64,000 nt of DNA from Pardosa pseudoannulata (taxonomy: Eukaryota; Arthropoda; Arachnida; Araneae; Lycosidae), in assembly GCA_032207245.1 (NCBI GenBank), contig CM063507.1, forward strand, positions 96,480,262 to 96,544,261, written 5' to 3'. Position numbers and translations under genes: made by a program. Shown one piece after another: positions 35,917 to 50,900 of the stretch (positions within the stretch are counted from its first letter, which is position 1; every line of letters begins with the position of its first letter). The notes under the pieces are model-generated. The model ran no database searches and was not told where the DNA came from. It saw nothing but the letters and a program-made list of their open reading frames with translations.

Positions 35917-38900
35917 CATGCCTATGAGAATTCAAACAGCCAATGATGTCTTGATAATGCCTTATTCATGACTATTGAACAGATTAACAGTCAGCCATCA
36001 AACATGGCAATGAGTGGCTAGTATCCACACCCAAACAAAAAAGCTACATTTGGCAACCCTTTTTGAAGACAATCTCTCTCAATTATTATGTGCCAAGCAC
36101 TTTTATTTGGAGTTATTAGTGCTTTATACACCTGTGTTAAAGAATGTGCTGCGTTTTCTGCCTTTTAACCTCTAAATTATTAATATTACATTTTCAAACC
36201 CTACATATATGTAATAATATCAATATATAAGCCCTAGAGTCTATCCAAAATTATCCCTTTTCCCCATTCACTATTCTAGATCTTAATTTCTCCTCTCTAT
36301 ATTAATCATATTTCCCCAGCCATGCAAATTGAACGAGGAAGTTTTTATTCCTTCAGCCGAACCCCGAAATTCTTCCCTCGATTCCCAAAACAGAAAATGA
36401 TATTGCTGGCATTTTATAATGAGGATGCAATAACTCACCCAGGAAAATTTGTAATGATCAGCAATAATGCTCCTCTGAAACGCCACACTTTAGCAGATGG
36501 CTCTAAACAAAGGTTACTCTCTAGAAGCAATTAAAACAGTTGCCTCAGCATTTTCCCACTACAGTAAACCACACACATGAGAGAGAGCGTTCTGCAACCG
36601 TCCGGTTCAGACGCCTCTGGATTCTGTGCTATTTTGATCGGATGAAATAAAAATTACGTTCGGCCATGACGAATTATGTGTTTATTTCGAACAGACGATT
36701 AGCGGGACACTTGGCAGCCCAGCATGAGGAAAATAATAGGGGCAATTTCAAAAGAAGTATTCAAGTGTAAATTTGGGGTGGTTAGTCCCCTTGTACGATT
36801 ACATATATATAACTGGATTATTGTTTTTGGTGAGCTATTCGGTTATCAAATTAAACAAACCCAGAGTTTAAAGCCAATTTTTTGTGATACAACAATAATA
36901 ATGTACCACTAAATGCAAATGAACAAATTCTGATATACTAAACATAATACAATAGAGGATGTATATAAAAAATGTGGTACCTTTTGATGTATTGTAATTC
37001 ATAAAATCATCAAGATAGATTTTAATTAATAAAAATAATGGTTAGATATATTCAAAAATATTTATGGCCCTTGTTAATGAACTTCTAAATATGCCCTCTT
37101 GGTCATATAAAGAATATCAAGATGGTTATTGATCTCTCTCCAGATACAAGCAGCCATGTTGGCATTCCCAGTTGCTGCTGTGATCTGGAAAATTCCTATG
37201 AAAATTAAATAATAATACTCTTTGGATTAAGGCTCTTAGTCATCATGATGTAGAATTAAAATTGGAGAAAATACTATGGTTACTTATTAAAATGAACATT
37301 TAATCTATTATATTTATATCAGTTTTTAATGTTATTTTAAAGCAACAGCTTTAAGAACATTAATTTAACTAATGTATATAGTAGTACATATTGTAAAATC
37401 CAAGGGACAAAATTAGACAAAACTTGATCTAAGCCCCTTAGAAGCTATATATATATATATTTAATGAGCCGAAATAAAAGGTTTTGAGCTAAAAATAAAA
37501 TTCAAACCCGAAAGGGTTAAATTACTTACAGCCAGAAATGACATATCCTCGATAAATTTTATCTTCCACAACATCAGTCCAAAATATCAAGTCTCCTTTA
37601 GAAGAATGGAAGAAGTCAACAGCAACAGTGTTTTGCAATCCAGAAATTAATGCCTTGACAGCCATAGTTTTCAAGTCAACACTCCTTAATTCATGACGAT
37701 TGGAAAATATAATGTATGGTTCAGATGGATCTTTAAAAAAATAGATTTTTAGGATTTAATTTCTACTAAAGGCAATGGACAAATTCCAATTTAAAAAATA
37801 TAAAAATATATACTGTAGACATCCTATGACTTCCTTGTTTACCTATAGGATTATACACATTTTTAACTGTACTTCATTTAAACTTATTTTATTTGGCTTG
37901 GATGGGAAATGACATCCTCAAATTCTTTTATAAAATGGACATTTATACAATTTCTGGAATATTAGTTTTCAATCATATCAAAAATGTATACAATATTAAT
38001 TGAACACAATTGTATTTTACAATGAATAGTATATACCTTATATTTCCATGTATAAGCCAAAAATTTTTAGGGCTTTTTATAACACTAAATTAGGGTTACT
38101 GGTTTCTGTATGGATCCATAGAACAGATATTGTGTATGCCCTTGGCAACATATTTGCCGTTGGTCACTTTTTGTTGTCAACAGTAAATGCAGAGTTGGCA
38201 TGATTTAAATCAGTTGATTTAATTTATGATTTAAATCAGCTGATATTTAAATCACTTGATTTTTTTTTTAAATCATTGATTTAAATCATTTTTTTTTAAA
38301 CTTTCTTTAAAACCTATATTCCAAAGACAGGTTACTACTACACAGGTTACTACTAGACAGTTCCAACTACTGGTTTAGAAATAATGTTTTCTACTTTTAG
38401 CATTGTATAAAGTAGAACTAGAAACCAGTTACAAGTTAATAAGGTTACCCAACTTTTTAAAGCACTTAGTAAGTAAACGTTTCTGCATACAATTAATAGT
38501 TAATTATTAATTAGTATTTGGTATTTATTATTTAATTTTTCTTCCTGTTTAAGACTTTTTTTTTATTTATTTTTGCTTATAATAATCGAAATTATGTTGT
38601 GCAAGAGAAAATTACATTTTAAACAAAAATAACTTCTTTTTTCCAACACTGATTTTTCATTATACTGACTCCATTCAAAATGGGAAATGTTAAACTAGAT
38701 GTTACAAGAGTCCTAAATAAAAAATTTCAACATTATATTTGTCTATTTGTTTATGAATCAAACAAGATATGTACATTCAGTTTGAAAATTGGAAAGAAAG
38801 AGACAAAATTAGCAATCCAAGTAGAAATCAGTAATTAGTTTGATTTTTAAAAAAAGAAAGAAAGAGCCGCAGAAACTAAGTAGGCAAAGGCATCGATTTC

Positions 38901-41900
38901 ATAACCAGAGGGTTGTGGGAATGAGACTCAAGCCAGCAAAATATCAGTTAAGTTCATTACAGGGTATCTGCCAAAATAAAAATTTTCAAATCCATGACTT
39001 TTCATGACTTTCCCTGATTTAGCAGATCATTTTCCATGACTTTAAAAAGCTTTCGTTAAAGTATATATGAATAAAACTTCTGATGTATATACAAATAAAA
39101 TATATGCTTTTAGAGAAATTACAGGAGTTTTATCACAAAAAACTATAAACTTACTTTATTAAGTGTTAATAAACTCACATACATAAAAATAAATTGTTGT
39201 ATCTACATACCTAAGTTTAATCATATAGCAATTTTTCAATCAAAATGTTTCCAATTTGAATTCAGGGTACTTTGGTATTATCCAGGTGACCATGAATAAT
39301 AGCCAAATATAACTCTATAACATTTATATACAATATCTCTAGAGATAAACTTATATTTTGTGGAAAAATTTTAATTTTTATTAAAAAATAATTATTATAT
39401 TAATAAAATTATAATCTACAATTTAAGAAAAAACTAGAATAATATACATTTACCCACCCATTAAGCTTTCTTGCTTTGAGTTTCCTTGGTGAACAAATTT
39501 TACTTAGTCAATAGGATAATGCATAAATACCAAACTCAGTAACTTCAGCCAAATGACAAGTAAAAATAGAATTAAACAATTCAATGCATTTTTTTTTTTT
39601 AATCAGTAGTTTAGCTGATGCATGACTTCATGACTTTTACTCATTTTACTTGAAAAATCAAGACTTTCCATGACAAAATTAATCCATTGTCTAAATCCAT
39701 GATTTTCCATGACTTTCCCCGACTTTCCAGGTGTGCGGAAACCATGTCATTAATGGCAGCTGGGGAACGTAAAAATAGGCTCTTGGTCAAAATGTTCTCC
39801 AAGTTTTAAAATAATATCTCAGAAAGCAGTAGACCAAGCTTGGGGATTTTCTGCTTTATCCCTACTTCTAAATTTCGAGGACCCACTTTATCTGTGTTAC
39901 CGTAAGGTATTTTGTTGGCTAACTATATGGGTGCACCTATAATAAAAATGGCCAACAAATTCTGTGGTATTGTGTGTGGAAATATTTAACAGACAAGTAC
40001 TTCCATGGTATTACAAAATAATAATATTCAAAATAGCTAACAAAGGTTAACTACATCTAGTTGAATAAAATATATTTACCTGTACTTTTGCATGTGTAAT
40101 GATCTGGTTCCAGTACATAACCTGACTGACAAAAACATTTGTGATTATGTTTCAGTTGCATGCAGTTTTGACTGCAGATACCCCACTGTTCACAAGCTGG
40201 TATTTCTAGATAGTAAAAAAGAAGAGTTATAACATTAATATTAAGGTATATTCAAAGCTTATCATTGCAGTTGAACATTCAAAATTTGTATTCAGGGATC
40301 CCACTCTTTTTCCAGAACAAAAATTAAGGACTTTTTAAGGACTTTCTAAGGACCAAAGCAACTTTTTATAAGGACTTACTTGAAATACGTGACCTAATGG
40401 CACAAACCCTATTTGCTCAGGAACATATTTTAATGATTATGAACCAGACAAGGCATGTTCAATAAATGCCCTACAATATTTCGGAATTAAGTTTTTAAAA
40501 ATGGTTCTTAAAAACTAATATAAGATAAATCTATTTGATTAAAGCTAATTATGAAAAAAGTACATCTAAAGTTTTTTGAGTGATCAAACTAAAATAAATT
40601 GTGAATAAAAACAACATTATAAACAGTACTTTCTGAGGGTTTAAAAATGACTCTTATATATTATATATATATATATATTTATATATATTATATGTATATA
40701 CTAGCTGATTATACCTGACGTTCCCTAGGAAAGAAGAAAGTTTTAGACTTTTCTATTACATTCAATGCAAGGAAAACTAAACTTCCATAAGTAACTGAAA
40801 TATTTACAAACCCCCATCCTCCATGCTTTGTTTAATTAAAATCTGCATGACTGTTAGCTATTAGGAAAGGGCAGCTGACTTTATACTTTAAACCTTTTCA
40901 GTATGCAAAAGATTATTTATTTGTCATATAAGTAACTAAGAAAAAACTGTCATATAAGAAAACTAATAGTAAATGAAAATTAAGGAGTTTTTAAGGACCT
41001 TTGACGAAAATTAAGTAATTTCAAGGGTCCTTAAAATGAAAGCTGAAATTAAGGAGTTTTTAAGGACTGTGGGAACCCTGGTATTGCTTTTTGTGATATT
41101 ATACTATAATATTTTATATTTAATATTATATCTGATAGGATAATACTAAATCTGATATTTATAAAATCATTAAATTAATATTACATAACATATACATTTT
41201 AATTATTTCACTTATGAAACAAGGGTTCCCACAGAAATATACAACAAAATTTCCTATCTTTTCAATAAATTACCAACTATCTGAAATTTTCCTAGCCTAC
41301 TAAGATTCAATTATACCAACCTTTGTAGAATTAAAAATTTTAACAGCCCCCACTATTCCCATAGCCATACAACTTACTCTATCTTTTTATATTGTTTATT
41401 TAATTATCAGTTATATAATATAATCATTATGGTGGTTCGTATACTTGAACAAAGGCATTATAGATTTAAATGATTAATAATAATAGGCAATACACAATGA
41501 AATTAATAATAATAATAATAATAATAAACAATAAAAGCTGAGAAAAAATGAACTATCAGAGATAAGGAAATTTAATAATAAAGATTTAACGATTTAATGC
41601 GACTTTGAAATCGTCTTTTTATATTTACTTCCTAATAAATAGGACTCATAGAGTATATTTCTCCATAGAAACAATATAGTATTGAAGTTTAAAGACAACC
41701 TTTACAAAGGTTTTAAGAACTTCTGACACCATTAACATCTTTAGTGTTATAGGCTCATTCTGTAAAATCTGCAAAAGAATGTATTGACATCCTAGTGTTA
41801 TTTACAATCCTCAATATCAATAGAACGTCTCCCCATATAATATCTTTTATGCAGAAAGCTTCAATTGGTAAACATTTTTATAAGGTGCCCACAAACCTTA

Positions 41901-44900
41901 AAAATTAAGAGAACAGGATTTCTGGCAAAATAGATAGGATGCAAATAAATGAAATAGAGCTAAGAGTAAATTGGCAATTTATAATTAGCTCAATTTTTTT
42001 GCTGTCATGCTAGCTACATTCAGGCAGGACCATTATTTGAAAGTTAATTCAATATCAGGCTTGCAACTGCTGAGGTACTTTCAAAAAGGTGAGAAAAGTG
42101 ACAAATAATACAGAATAAGTGACTAAAAAGTGACAAGACATGATTTTAGCCCCAAGTACAAAAAAGGTTAAAAATTTTGTTTAACACAACTCAATATTGC
42201 TTTTTATTCAAGAAAATCTATAAATTAGATTTGAATACATACAATACATTAATTTTATAATCACAATTTTCTGCATATATTAATGATGTTTTGAAATATG
42301 TATATAGCTAGATTAGAGTATCTAAAACAAAAGAAAAAGAGAAAGGTGTGCTTTGACGTAAATTATTTGTATTAAATGTACATTTCAGTACAAATGTAGA
42401 TTTCAGGAACTTCTTTACGACTTTTTAAAATCACTAAATTCTGGAAACCATATGACTAATTACATTTTAATAAGAAAAATAAGATTAGAGCATCACATTT
42501 TTGGTCTTTTATTAAAATATTTTGTTATTAATTCAGATTTTCTTTTTTTAACAACAGACTTTTGCTGTGATACACCATAAGAAAAAAAAACTGTTTACTT
42601 AAAAAAGTGACTAAAAGTGATCAATTGTAAAAAAAGTGATGGAATTGCAAGCCTGGAATATTTTAAGACAGATCAGGACCCGATTTTATTTTTTTAATTC
42701 CCAACTTTCCAGACTATTTACAATTTCACTGCCTTTCCCAGACCATTTACAGTTTCCATGAATTTCCATTACTTTCAAGGTTGGTGGGAACCTTGTAGAC
42801 CCATTAGAGTTGTCTCTAGAGAAAGTGAAGAAAGTGATAATATGAAATCTACTACAATGGCATGTATAACACATACCAATGAGTTTGAAGAACATTAGAA
42901 ATATATACCTGTGCATGAATAGCCATCCAATGTACGAGATAAGCCAGAAGGGCAATAGCACAAGGGACCATTTGGAGTTGTTCGGCAATTGTATTCACAA
43001 TGACTGAGCAAACATCGATCAAAATCTATTAAAAGAAAATGACAAGTGTTTACATGTTACCATACATAAAAGATATCATCAATATAAAATAAATATCAGC
43101 CTTATAGACAACTAGTGATCAGATATCTGAAATTTTCACCCCCTATTACAACTTTTATGGATGACAGATTTGTAACTAAAGTTATCAATTATATAAAACT
43201 TTATAACATGTAACTAACTTTAACTAACAATGTTATTTTAACACTAAAAAGATGAGAGCAGTCATTCAGATTGTAAACAAATCTCAAACTCTCATATCTC
43301 CTTAGCTAATTCTAAGGTTTCTTGATTGATCATCGTCTTTTATTTATTATTTATAAAAACCATACAGATAAAAAAATATTTTTACTTTTTTTATTGAAGC
43401 CATAACGGTATAGAATTAGAAAAGTTGATTTGTAGATATTAACCACTGAACAAATATCTTAGTCTATATAGTATTTTACATTCCATTTTTAGCTTTTTTT
43501 GATGGAAGGGGGGTGTATAAACAAAAAAGGTACTGGGTTTAAAAACACCTTAACATTTATTTCTGGAATTATATTGCTGAACAATTTGTGGTCATCAACA
43601 TCTACACTTTTTTGCCAGAACAATGATTCCTGATAACTGCAAGTTGATTTCTCTCCAAATAAATGTATTTTGTTTGGGATTATGTTATAATTACTTCCTT
43701 AGTTTTTAAAATATATCTCTCAATATATGGATTTTGTGAAAAATTTTCTACTGCTGTCAGCAGTAATGCATATCAGTATGTAAATTTTCCAGTTTATATA
43801 TGGCTATGAGTTTTGAATGGTTCATTTTTAGAGCAGTAAGTTATATGATTTCTTTTTACTCCACTAACTAACAGGCATACTCGCAGTAAACTGAAAATGT
43901 GAGTTAGTTACTTTAAGGAAAATTTTTGCAGTGCTTTTTTGCTGGCAGTTTGACATGTTTTATTTAAAATTTCATTGGTAAATGTTTGGCATGCTTTTAT
44001 GTTTTTAAAGTCATCACAAAGTCTTATGTCCTGTCATTCTGTAAATAAATGTATCGTAATTTTGCACGTATAATCCGTGAACTATCTGTGTTTAAAAAGC
44101 AAATTTCTACAGTCGCAAACTATCTGTGGGTGTTCATTGCTCAAATCATCAAAATTGGAAGAAGGGGAGAAAAAAGAACATCACGTGAACAGACGGTGAT
44201 CAAAACAAAAGCAAAACTCATGAGATGCCAAGAAAACATCATATTGTATTGATAATAAACCATGTAAAAAATACAACCCATAAAGCAGATCGAATCAGTA
44301 GTAGCAAGTAGCGCAATCTTAAACTGTGTCCTGAAGTACAGGAAAATATCTACAGTCACTATTTACAACTCCGTTTGACAACACCGACTGGATGGGTTCA
44401 AGTTCGAAGGTTGAGGGTCAAAGGTCACTTCACCACGAAGATCACTCGTACAGGTGTTTTGTTTTCAGGTAATATTGGTCATTCATTATATCTTTAAAAC
44501 ATCATTACAGTTTTACTGCTGATTTCAAGGTGAAAGTAATTCAGAAGGTCGACGAGAAAGCAGTAAGAAATTGGTGCAAACAAAAGAAAGTTTTAAAAAT
44601 ATGAGAAGAAGCGATCCAATCGTCATGGAAAAATACATTGGCTTGCACTAGAAGACGATTTACATTGCTGAGTTCTCGAACAGAGAAATGTCGGCCGCTC
44701 TGTTTCTTCCTTTAAAATTTATCTCTGAGGCTATGGTAGAGGAAATGATTTTAAATTTTAAAGGTGGAATTAATTGAGTCTAATCCAGACTCTTCGTCAG
44801 TCTTGTATACTTAGATTTTTATTCTTGAAATGATTTAATATTGTCATACTAAAATACATATTTTTGCACATATAGTCTATGGATTATCTAGTAGTGTGAA

Positions 44901-47900
44901 CTATTTGATTATTTATGAAATTTTTTAAATAGAAAATCGTGCCCGCTGAGCATACAATGGTACAGACAATACATATGAAACTACAGTATGCAAATTCTGG
45001 AGTATTCTTTCTGCCTTTTTAATTTACACTAGCTTTGGTATTTCATGCAGATTATGCTCTGCTAACATATTATAATGCTATACACCATTAAAAAGGGATT
45101 AAGGAAGAGGGTTATTTATACAAATGTACAATCTGTAGGAGTACATATCATACCTTACCAAAGTAAAGTGTCTTACCATACACTTAGAAAACAATTTTTC
45201 AGGGAAGAAAAGATTGTAAAAGTTTGTAAACATAACTAATATAGTTAATTAACTCACCACACATTCCACCTTCATCAGATCCATCCAAACAATCAGCAAC
45301 ATCATCACAAAATTGAGTAACATTGATGCATTTGGTTTTGTTATCGCATAAATGACTAGGAAATAAGCAAGAGTTCAATTTTTCATCTAAAAGAGACAAA
45401 GGAATATTGATTTTCAACAAGCTTCATTAGAAATATATGTACATGTTTTAGAAATAACAAGTTCTATTTACTAAACTAGCATATAGCCCGTCATATGATG
45501 GGATCAGTAAAATTTTTAATTTTCCAGTATTGTAAAGGTACCCTATGAGGCAGGTAAAAAAATGGTTTGTTTTTTGGCTGAGAATTATCGTTCTACAAAA
45601 GTAATCGATTAAAATTATCACTTGTGTAACTAATCTATTATTTAAGCCAAATATAAAAGAAAATTATTTAGGTAATATCTAAGTTTAGGGATAAAACGTA
45701 GGAAAATAATGCGGAAGATATTTAAATAATCTAAAATAAATGATTAAATGAGATAGTTAAAGGAATGACGTCATAATGCTAGAAAAAATTGTTATTTTTA
45801 CCTATTTATTATGTGATAAATTGATAAATTTAATAGCCTGCTCCTAAAATAAGGCTTGATATAATGGCATTAAACGCTTAATAAGGGGGACGGGGTGGAT
45901 TTCGAACGTTTTAAATATGACAGTATTTTTTGCTGTGATACGATGCTTATTCATACCAATTTATTTTAGAATCAGATCTATAGTTTAGGAGAAAATAAAC
46001 TTTACTCGCTTTGAATTTTGCTAACCCTAACTCATCAAAAATCCAATATGGATGCTCTATCCATACCACATCCAACTGCTTCATAAATTCGAGGACAGAT
46101 ACAGATAACTTAAGCTATTATTACATTACGAAAAGAAAGTTTAAGTCATAAAAAGTTGAAAAAATAATAAACATTTAATAAAACAATTTTTAAAATAATA
46201 AAACAATTTTAGGAATAAGAATTTAAAAGGAAAATCAGAAAATATTAAATTAATTAGACATTTAGAAAATTTGGCTGCATCGGGGACAGAACCGTCAATC
46301 CGAGGAATATGCTGATCAAATGGGCAGACCCTCTACCAAACGTGCTAGGCTTACACCAGATAAAGGAACTAATTAGAGTATATGAGGGTCGAGTAAACAC
46401 AGTACAGTTTAAATATTATGCTCTGCCCTCGCTGCTTCCTCTTATTCTATACTAAATTCATATCAAGAATGAATTTAGTATAGAATAAGAGGGAGAATAA
46501 GACTTGAAATAATACCATTAAACGCTCGATGGGGTGGATTTCGAACTTGCTTTGAATTTTGCTAACCCTAACTCATAAAAAATCTAATATGGATGCCTGT
46601 ATCCATTCCAGGTACAACCGCTTCATAAATTCACGGACAGACAACTTAGGCTATTATTATATAGGGGATATGTTAAAACACAATTTGTGAACTTAAGACA
46701 TATGTCATGTTTAAGAGGGGAAAAAAGCTCAGAATACTTTACCACAATTTTTTTCATCTGATTTGTCTTCACAATCGACATGTCCATCACATAAAAATGT
46801 CTTAGGGATGCACTGGTCTTGAGAATCACAGACATGCTCATTGAGAGCACATGTGACATTATCTGAAAATATTTACAGTAAATAATATGCCAAAATCTGT
46901 AATATAAGGGGAAATCAAAAAGTTCCTGTTCATAGGTTGTATTGTATGAATTCAGCATACCAGTCATGAATAATGGCTTTGAGCATTGAGGCAATCCCTC
47001 TACAGCATCACTAAATTCAATATACCCCTTTGGTAAAACTCCTCATTCTGCAGCTTGAAGAAATCTGAAACTGCCAGCTGCACTTCTAAATCTGATATAA
47101 ACTTTTCACCTTTCAACAACTTTTTTAGGAAACTGAAGACACAATCTCCATACTTAGTAAATGTAACTTCTGTATTAAATCACTTGCAATATGGGGATGT
47201 GTGTTATCAAGAAGCAGAATCATCCTATTTCCCAGCTTTCCCAGATATTTCACCTTAATTGTATGCATAATTTCTCCAGCATTTAACAGTAATGTTCTCC
47301 AGTGATAAAGACACATGGATCTTTAAAATCAGAATGCAATAGACCCTGACAGTCAAAAAACTAGATAAACATAACCATTACAGTAAATGACTGACTCTTG
47401 AATTTCCGCATTGCTAATATTTCAGCATTTTACACACACACTTTTGAAATAAATGAATGAACATAATCCCATGCCTTAATGTCAATACTTATACACGCAT
47501 GTTAGTTATATACAGGGTATCTGCCAAAATAAAATTTTTCAAATCCATGACTTTTCATGACTTTCCCTAATTTAGCGGATCATTTTCCATGACTTTAAAA
47601 AGCTATCGTTAAAAGTATATATGAATAAAACTTCTGATGTACATACAAATAAAATATATGCTTTTAGAGAAATTACAGGAATTTTATCATAAAAAACTAT
47701 AAACTCACTTTATAAGTGTTAATAAACTCATATACATAAAAATAAATTGTTGTATCTGCATACCTAAGTTTAATCATATAGCAATTTTTCAATCAAAATG
47801 TTTCCAATTTGAATTCAGGGTACTTGGGTATTATCCAGGTGGCCATGAATAATAGTCAAATATAACCCTATAATGTTTATATACAATATCCCTAGAGATA

Positions 47901-50900
47901 AACTTATATTTTGTGCAAAAATCTTAACTAATTTTTAATAAAAAATAATTATATTAATAAAATTTTAATCTACAATTTAAGAAAAAAACCAGAATAATAT
48001 ACATTTACCCACCCATTAAGCTTTCTTGCTTTGAGTTTCCGTGGTGAACAAAGTTTACTTGACAATATGGTCAATGGGATAATACATAAATACCAAACTC
48101 AGTAACTTCAGTCAAATGACAAGTAAAAATAGAACTATACAATTCAATGCATTTTTTTTAATCGCTAGTTTAGCGGATCCATGACTTTCCACGACTTTTA
48201 CTCATTTTGCTTGAAAAATCAAGAATTTCCATGACAAAATTAATCCATTGTCTAAATCCATGATTTTCCATGACTTTCCCTGACTTTCCAGGTGCGCAGA
48301 AACCATGTATATACTAATTTGCACATATTCTGTAGCCATACCATCAAACAGAAACTTTTCAATTGTTCCCTATACCTGTCACAAGATAATCTAATCAACA
48401 CTTTGCAAATATTAAATATAGATTTATTAGCAAAAGACATATCAAAGTTATCATTAATGAGTGCAAGATAATATTTAAATTAAAAACATATATAAATTCT
48501 TTTGATTCAAGGCTTCTGCATACAACTGATAATTTAATTCCCACATTGTCATGCAATGATATAAACAGATAAATATTACTAATAAATCCATTGATAAAAT
48601 AATCTGTGAAATGAGGTCATAATACTAAAGACAGATGAAATTTTTTAGCACTTAATTTATATACTTCTGAACATAATTATAAACAAAAGCTTATTAATAT
48701 AATTTGAATACATAGATTATATTAATAAGCAAGAATATTTTATATTTTAAAATTATCTAAAGCAAATAAAATAAGAGTTTTAGATAGAAAATCTATGAAA
48801 ATGCACAAAATAAAAAGTATTTTTCTTTAAAAAAAAAAAAAAAAAAATGATGATAATGAAATTGCAATTTTCTTCTGTCAATTTGAAAAGATAACAAAGA
48901 GCAGAAATAAAAATTTAAAAATAATAAATTGGGAGCAGCCTTTCCTAGACTTTCTTGTATACTCATAATAAAGAAAAGCAAGTCTGAAACTACTTTTTGT
49001 ACTTTTGGTATTAAATAATGTGTTGTAATTAAATAATTGTATAAAATTTAACAAATTTAATTAATATTTGAAGATTTAATTTGCTCCCCTAATAGCATTA
49101 ATTTCCTTGTTTGCTTCTTTTATCATTGACATTTTTTGTTTCAATTGCCTTTTAATGAATTTTGATTTTTTTCTCTTGAGCTTCAATTGTTTCATTTTCT
49201 GAAGATTTCCTTTTTTGTTTCTCTCTATTCTCATTTAACAGCAAACATTTTTTTAAAGAATGCACAAAAAGTCTGTGAATGAAGGGTTTTTTTTTTAACC
49301 TTTTGATTTTGATTTGTAAAACTTGCTGTTTTTCAAAAAACAAATCTAAAAATTCTGATTTTTAAAAAAAGTTTTCACAATTTCCCTGATAATTCCCTAA
49401 TTTTATTAAATTTCTTAATTTTCCTGGTTGCTAGAACCCTACATATTGTACATATTTAAAATTTGGTTTTTCTAAATCAAAATGTACTCTAGTATTTACT
49501 GTGCTCACATACAGACATAATTCCAAAAATGGTATTTTGAACTCTGGTAGGTTCAAAACATGAAGATCCATCTAAATCTCGAAGTTGAATTTTCATATGT
49601 TTACAATATTTTCCCTATACAGTTGAACATGTTTATAACGAGCACAAAGGAGTCGTAGCATTTACTAATTAAATCCGAGTGCTCGTAATAAATGGGTTCT
49701 TAAGGTAGGCATGCAAAGAAGAGGGGTATCAAATGATTGAGTTTACTTAAAATTTAATTAAGATACTTATTTAAATACACTAATTAATTTAATTAAATAC
49801 TTTTCTTAATTTAATGACAATTAATCCCCCTCAACCAGTGAAAAATTTCTAGTTGCGCTACAGTCTTAAAGAAAAGAAACAATAACAATTGTTTCGGAAA
49901 ACATCATCACTGTCATCCCTCGCTTCAAAAAAGGTCTGCATTTTTTCAGCGAACTTCCACTTCATAGAACAAGTTGGGAGTAGTTCACTTTCTTTATATT
50001 CATGAGTGTTCTCATCGCTTTTGTCATGTTTTTCTGTTGAATTTGCTAGTACGTCAGCTACAATATCTTCGGTGGTCAGTACATCTGAGGTTATCAGTTC
50101 ATCGTCAATGAATAGATAGTTTTGAATTTCTTCTTTGGTCATTTCCAAATTTGCAGTATGTATGAAATTGTCAACCTCTTCTTCCTCAGTGGATTGACCG
50201 TCTTGACAACTCTCCAATCCAGCCTTATGGATACACTTGATGATGCATGTTGATGTGATATTTTCCCATGCATCGTTTATCAAACAGATCCCTTCCAGTA
50301 CGTTGACATTGGTATTTGATGCTGTTCCACTTCTATCTCTTCAATTCAGAATCATCAAAATCAGTTGCTTACGGAAGTAGCACTTGAAACTTCTTATGAC
50401 TCCTTGGTCCATAGGCTGGATAACAGATGTAGAATTTGGTGGCAAAAATTCAATTGCACCTGATTTATGAACCCTCCCTATTGACATTGGAATGCTGGAG
50501 TAATTTTTTTTACAAAAGTATTAAACTGCGGAGTAGAAAAAAAAAAGATAAGAGAGAAAGACTAGAAAGATGAAAAAAAGACTGCAAGACAGAAAAATAT
50601 TGCTCGCTAAAACCAGGTCTTGCTCATTAAAAGCGACTTCTGTTCCATAGACTTCACATGGATCCAACCAAATATTCTCGCATCCCTTGGTAAATCAGAG
50701 TTCTCTTTAAATTCGAGCTTGTTATAAACAAGTTAGACTGTACAATATATACATGCCAGAATGAAAAAATGAAAAAAATCCTTGAATAAGGATTTTAATA
50801 CTAAACATTTAAAATGATAAAATATAGAAGTCTTAGGGGTTTCAAAGTCAATCACATTTTTGCATAAATTTAAAATTTTAACTTACTGCAATTAAGTTCA

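Larger units (their letters stand above)
45476..46668 (-). mobile_element. Complete non-autonomous Helitron
   Basis: On the minus strand the 5' end is A|TCCCCTATATAATAATAG (46668). The 3' end is a hairpin CCCATCATATGACGGG (about 45488-45503) followed by CTATATGCTAG|T (end 45476). Insertion between A and T without target duplication fits Helitrons. It has no Rep/helicase. It holds an internal duplicated block (CTAACCCTAACTCAT at about 46020 and 46560), a tRNA-like relic and a 24-bp hairpin. Fragments occur at 13.0 and 32.6 kb. Confidence 0.75.

Noticed and set aside
41228..42796. Firm call of one 1.57-kb transposon with CAAGGG ends
   Set aside because: No matching target duplication (TGAAA versus TAGAC), so the two ends may belong to different insertions. 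Kept only as a low-confidence feature.
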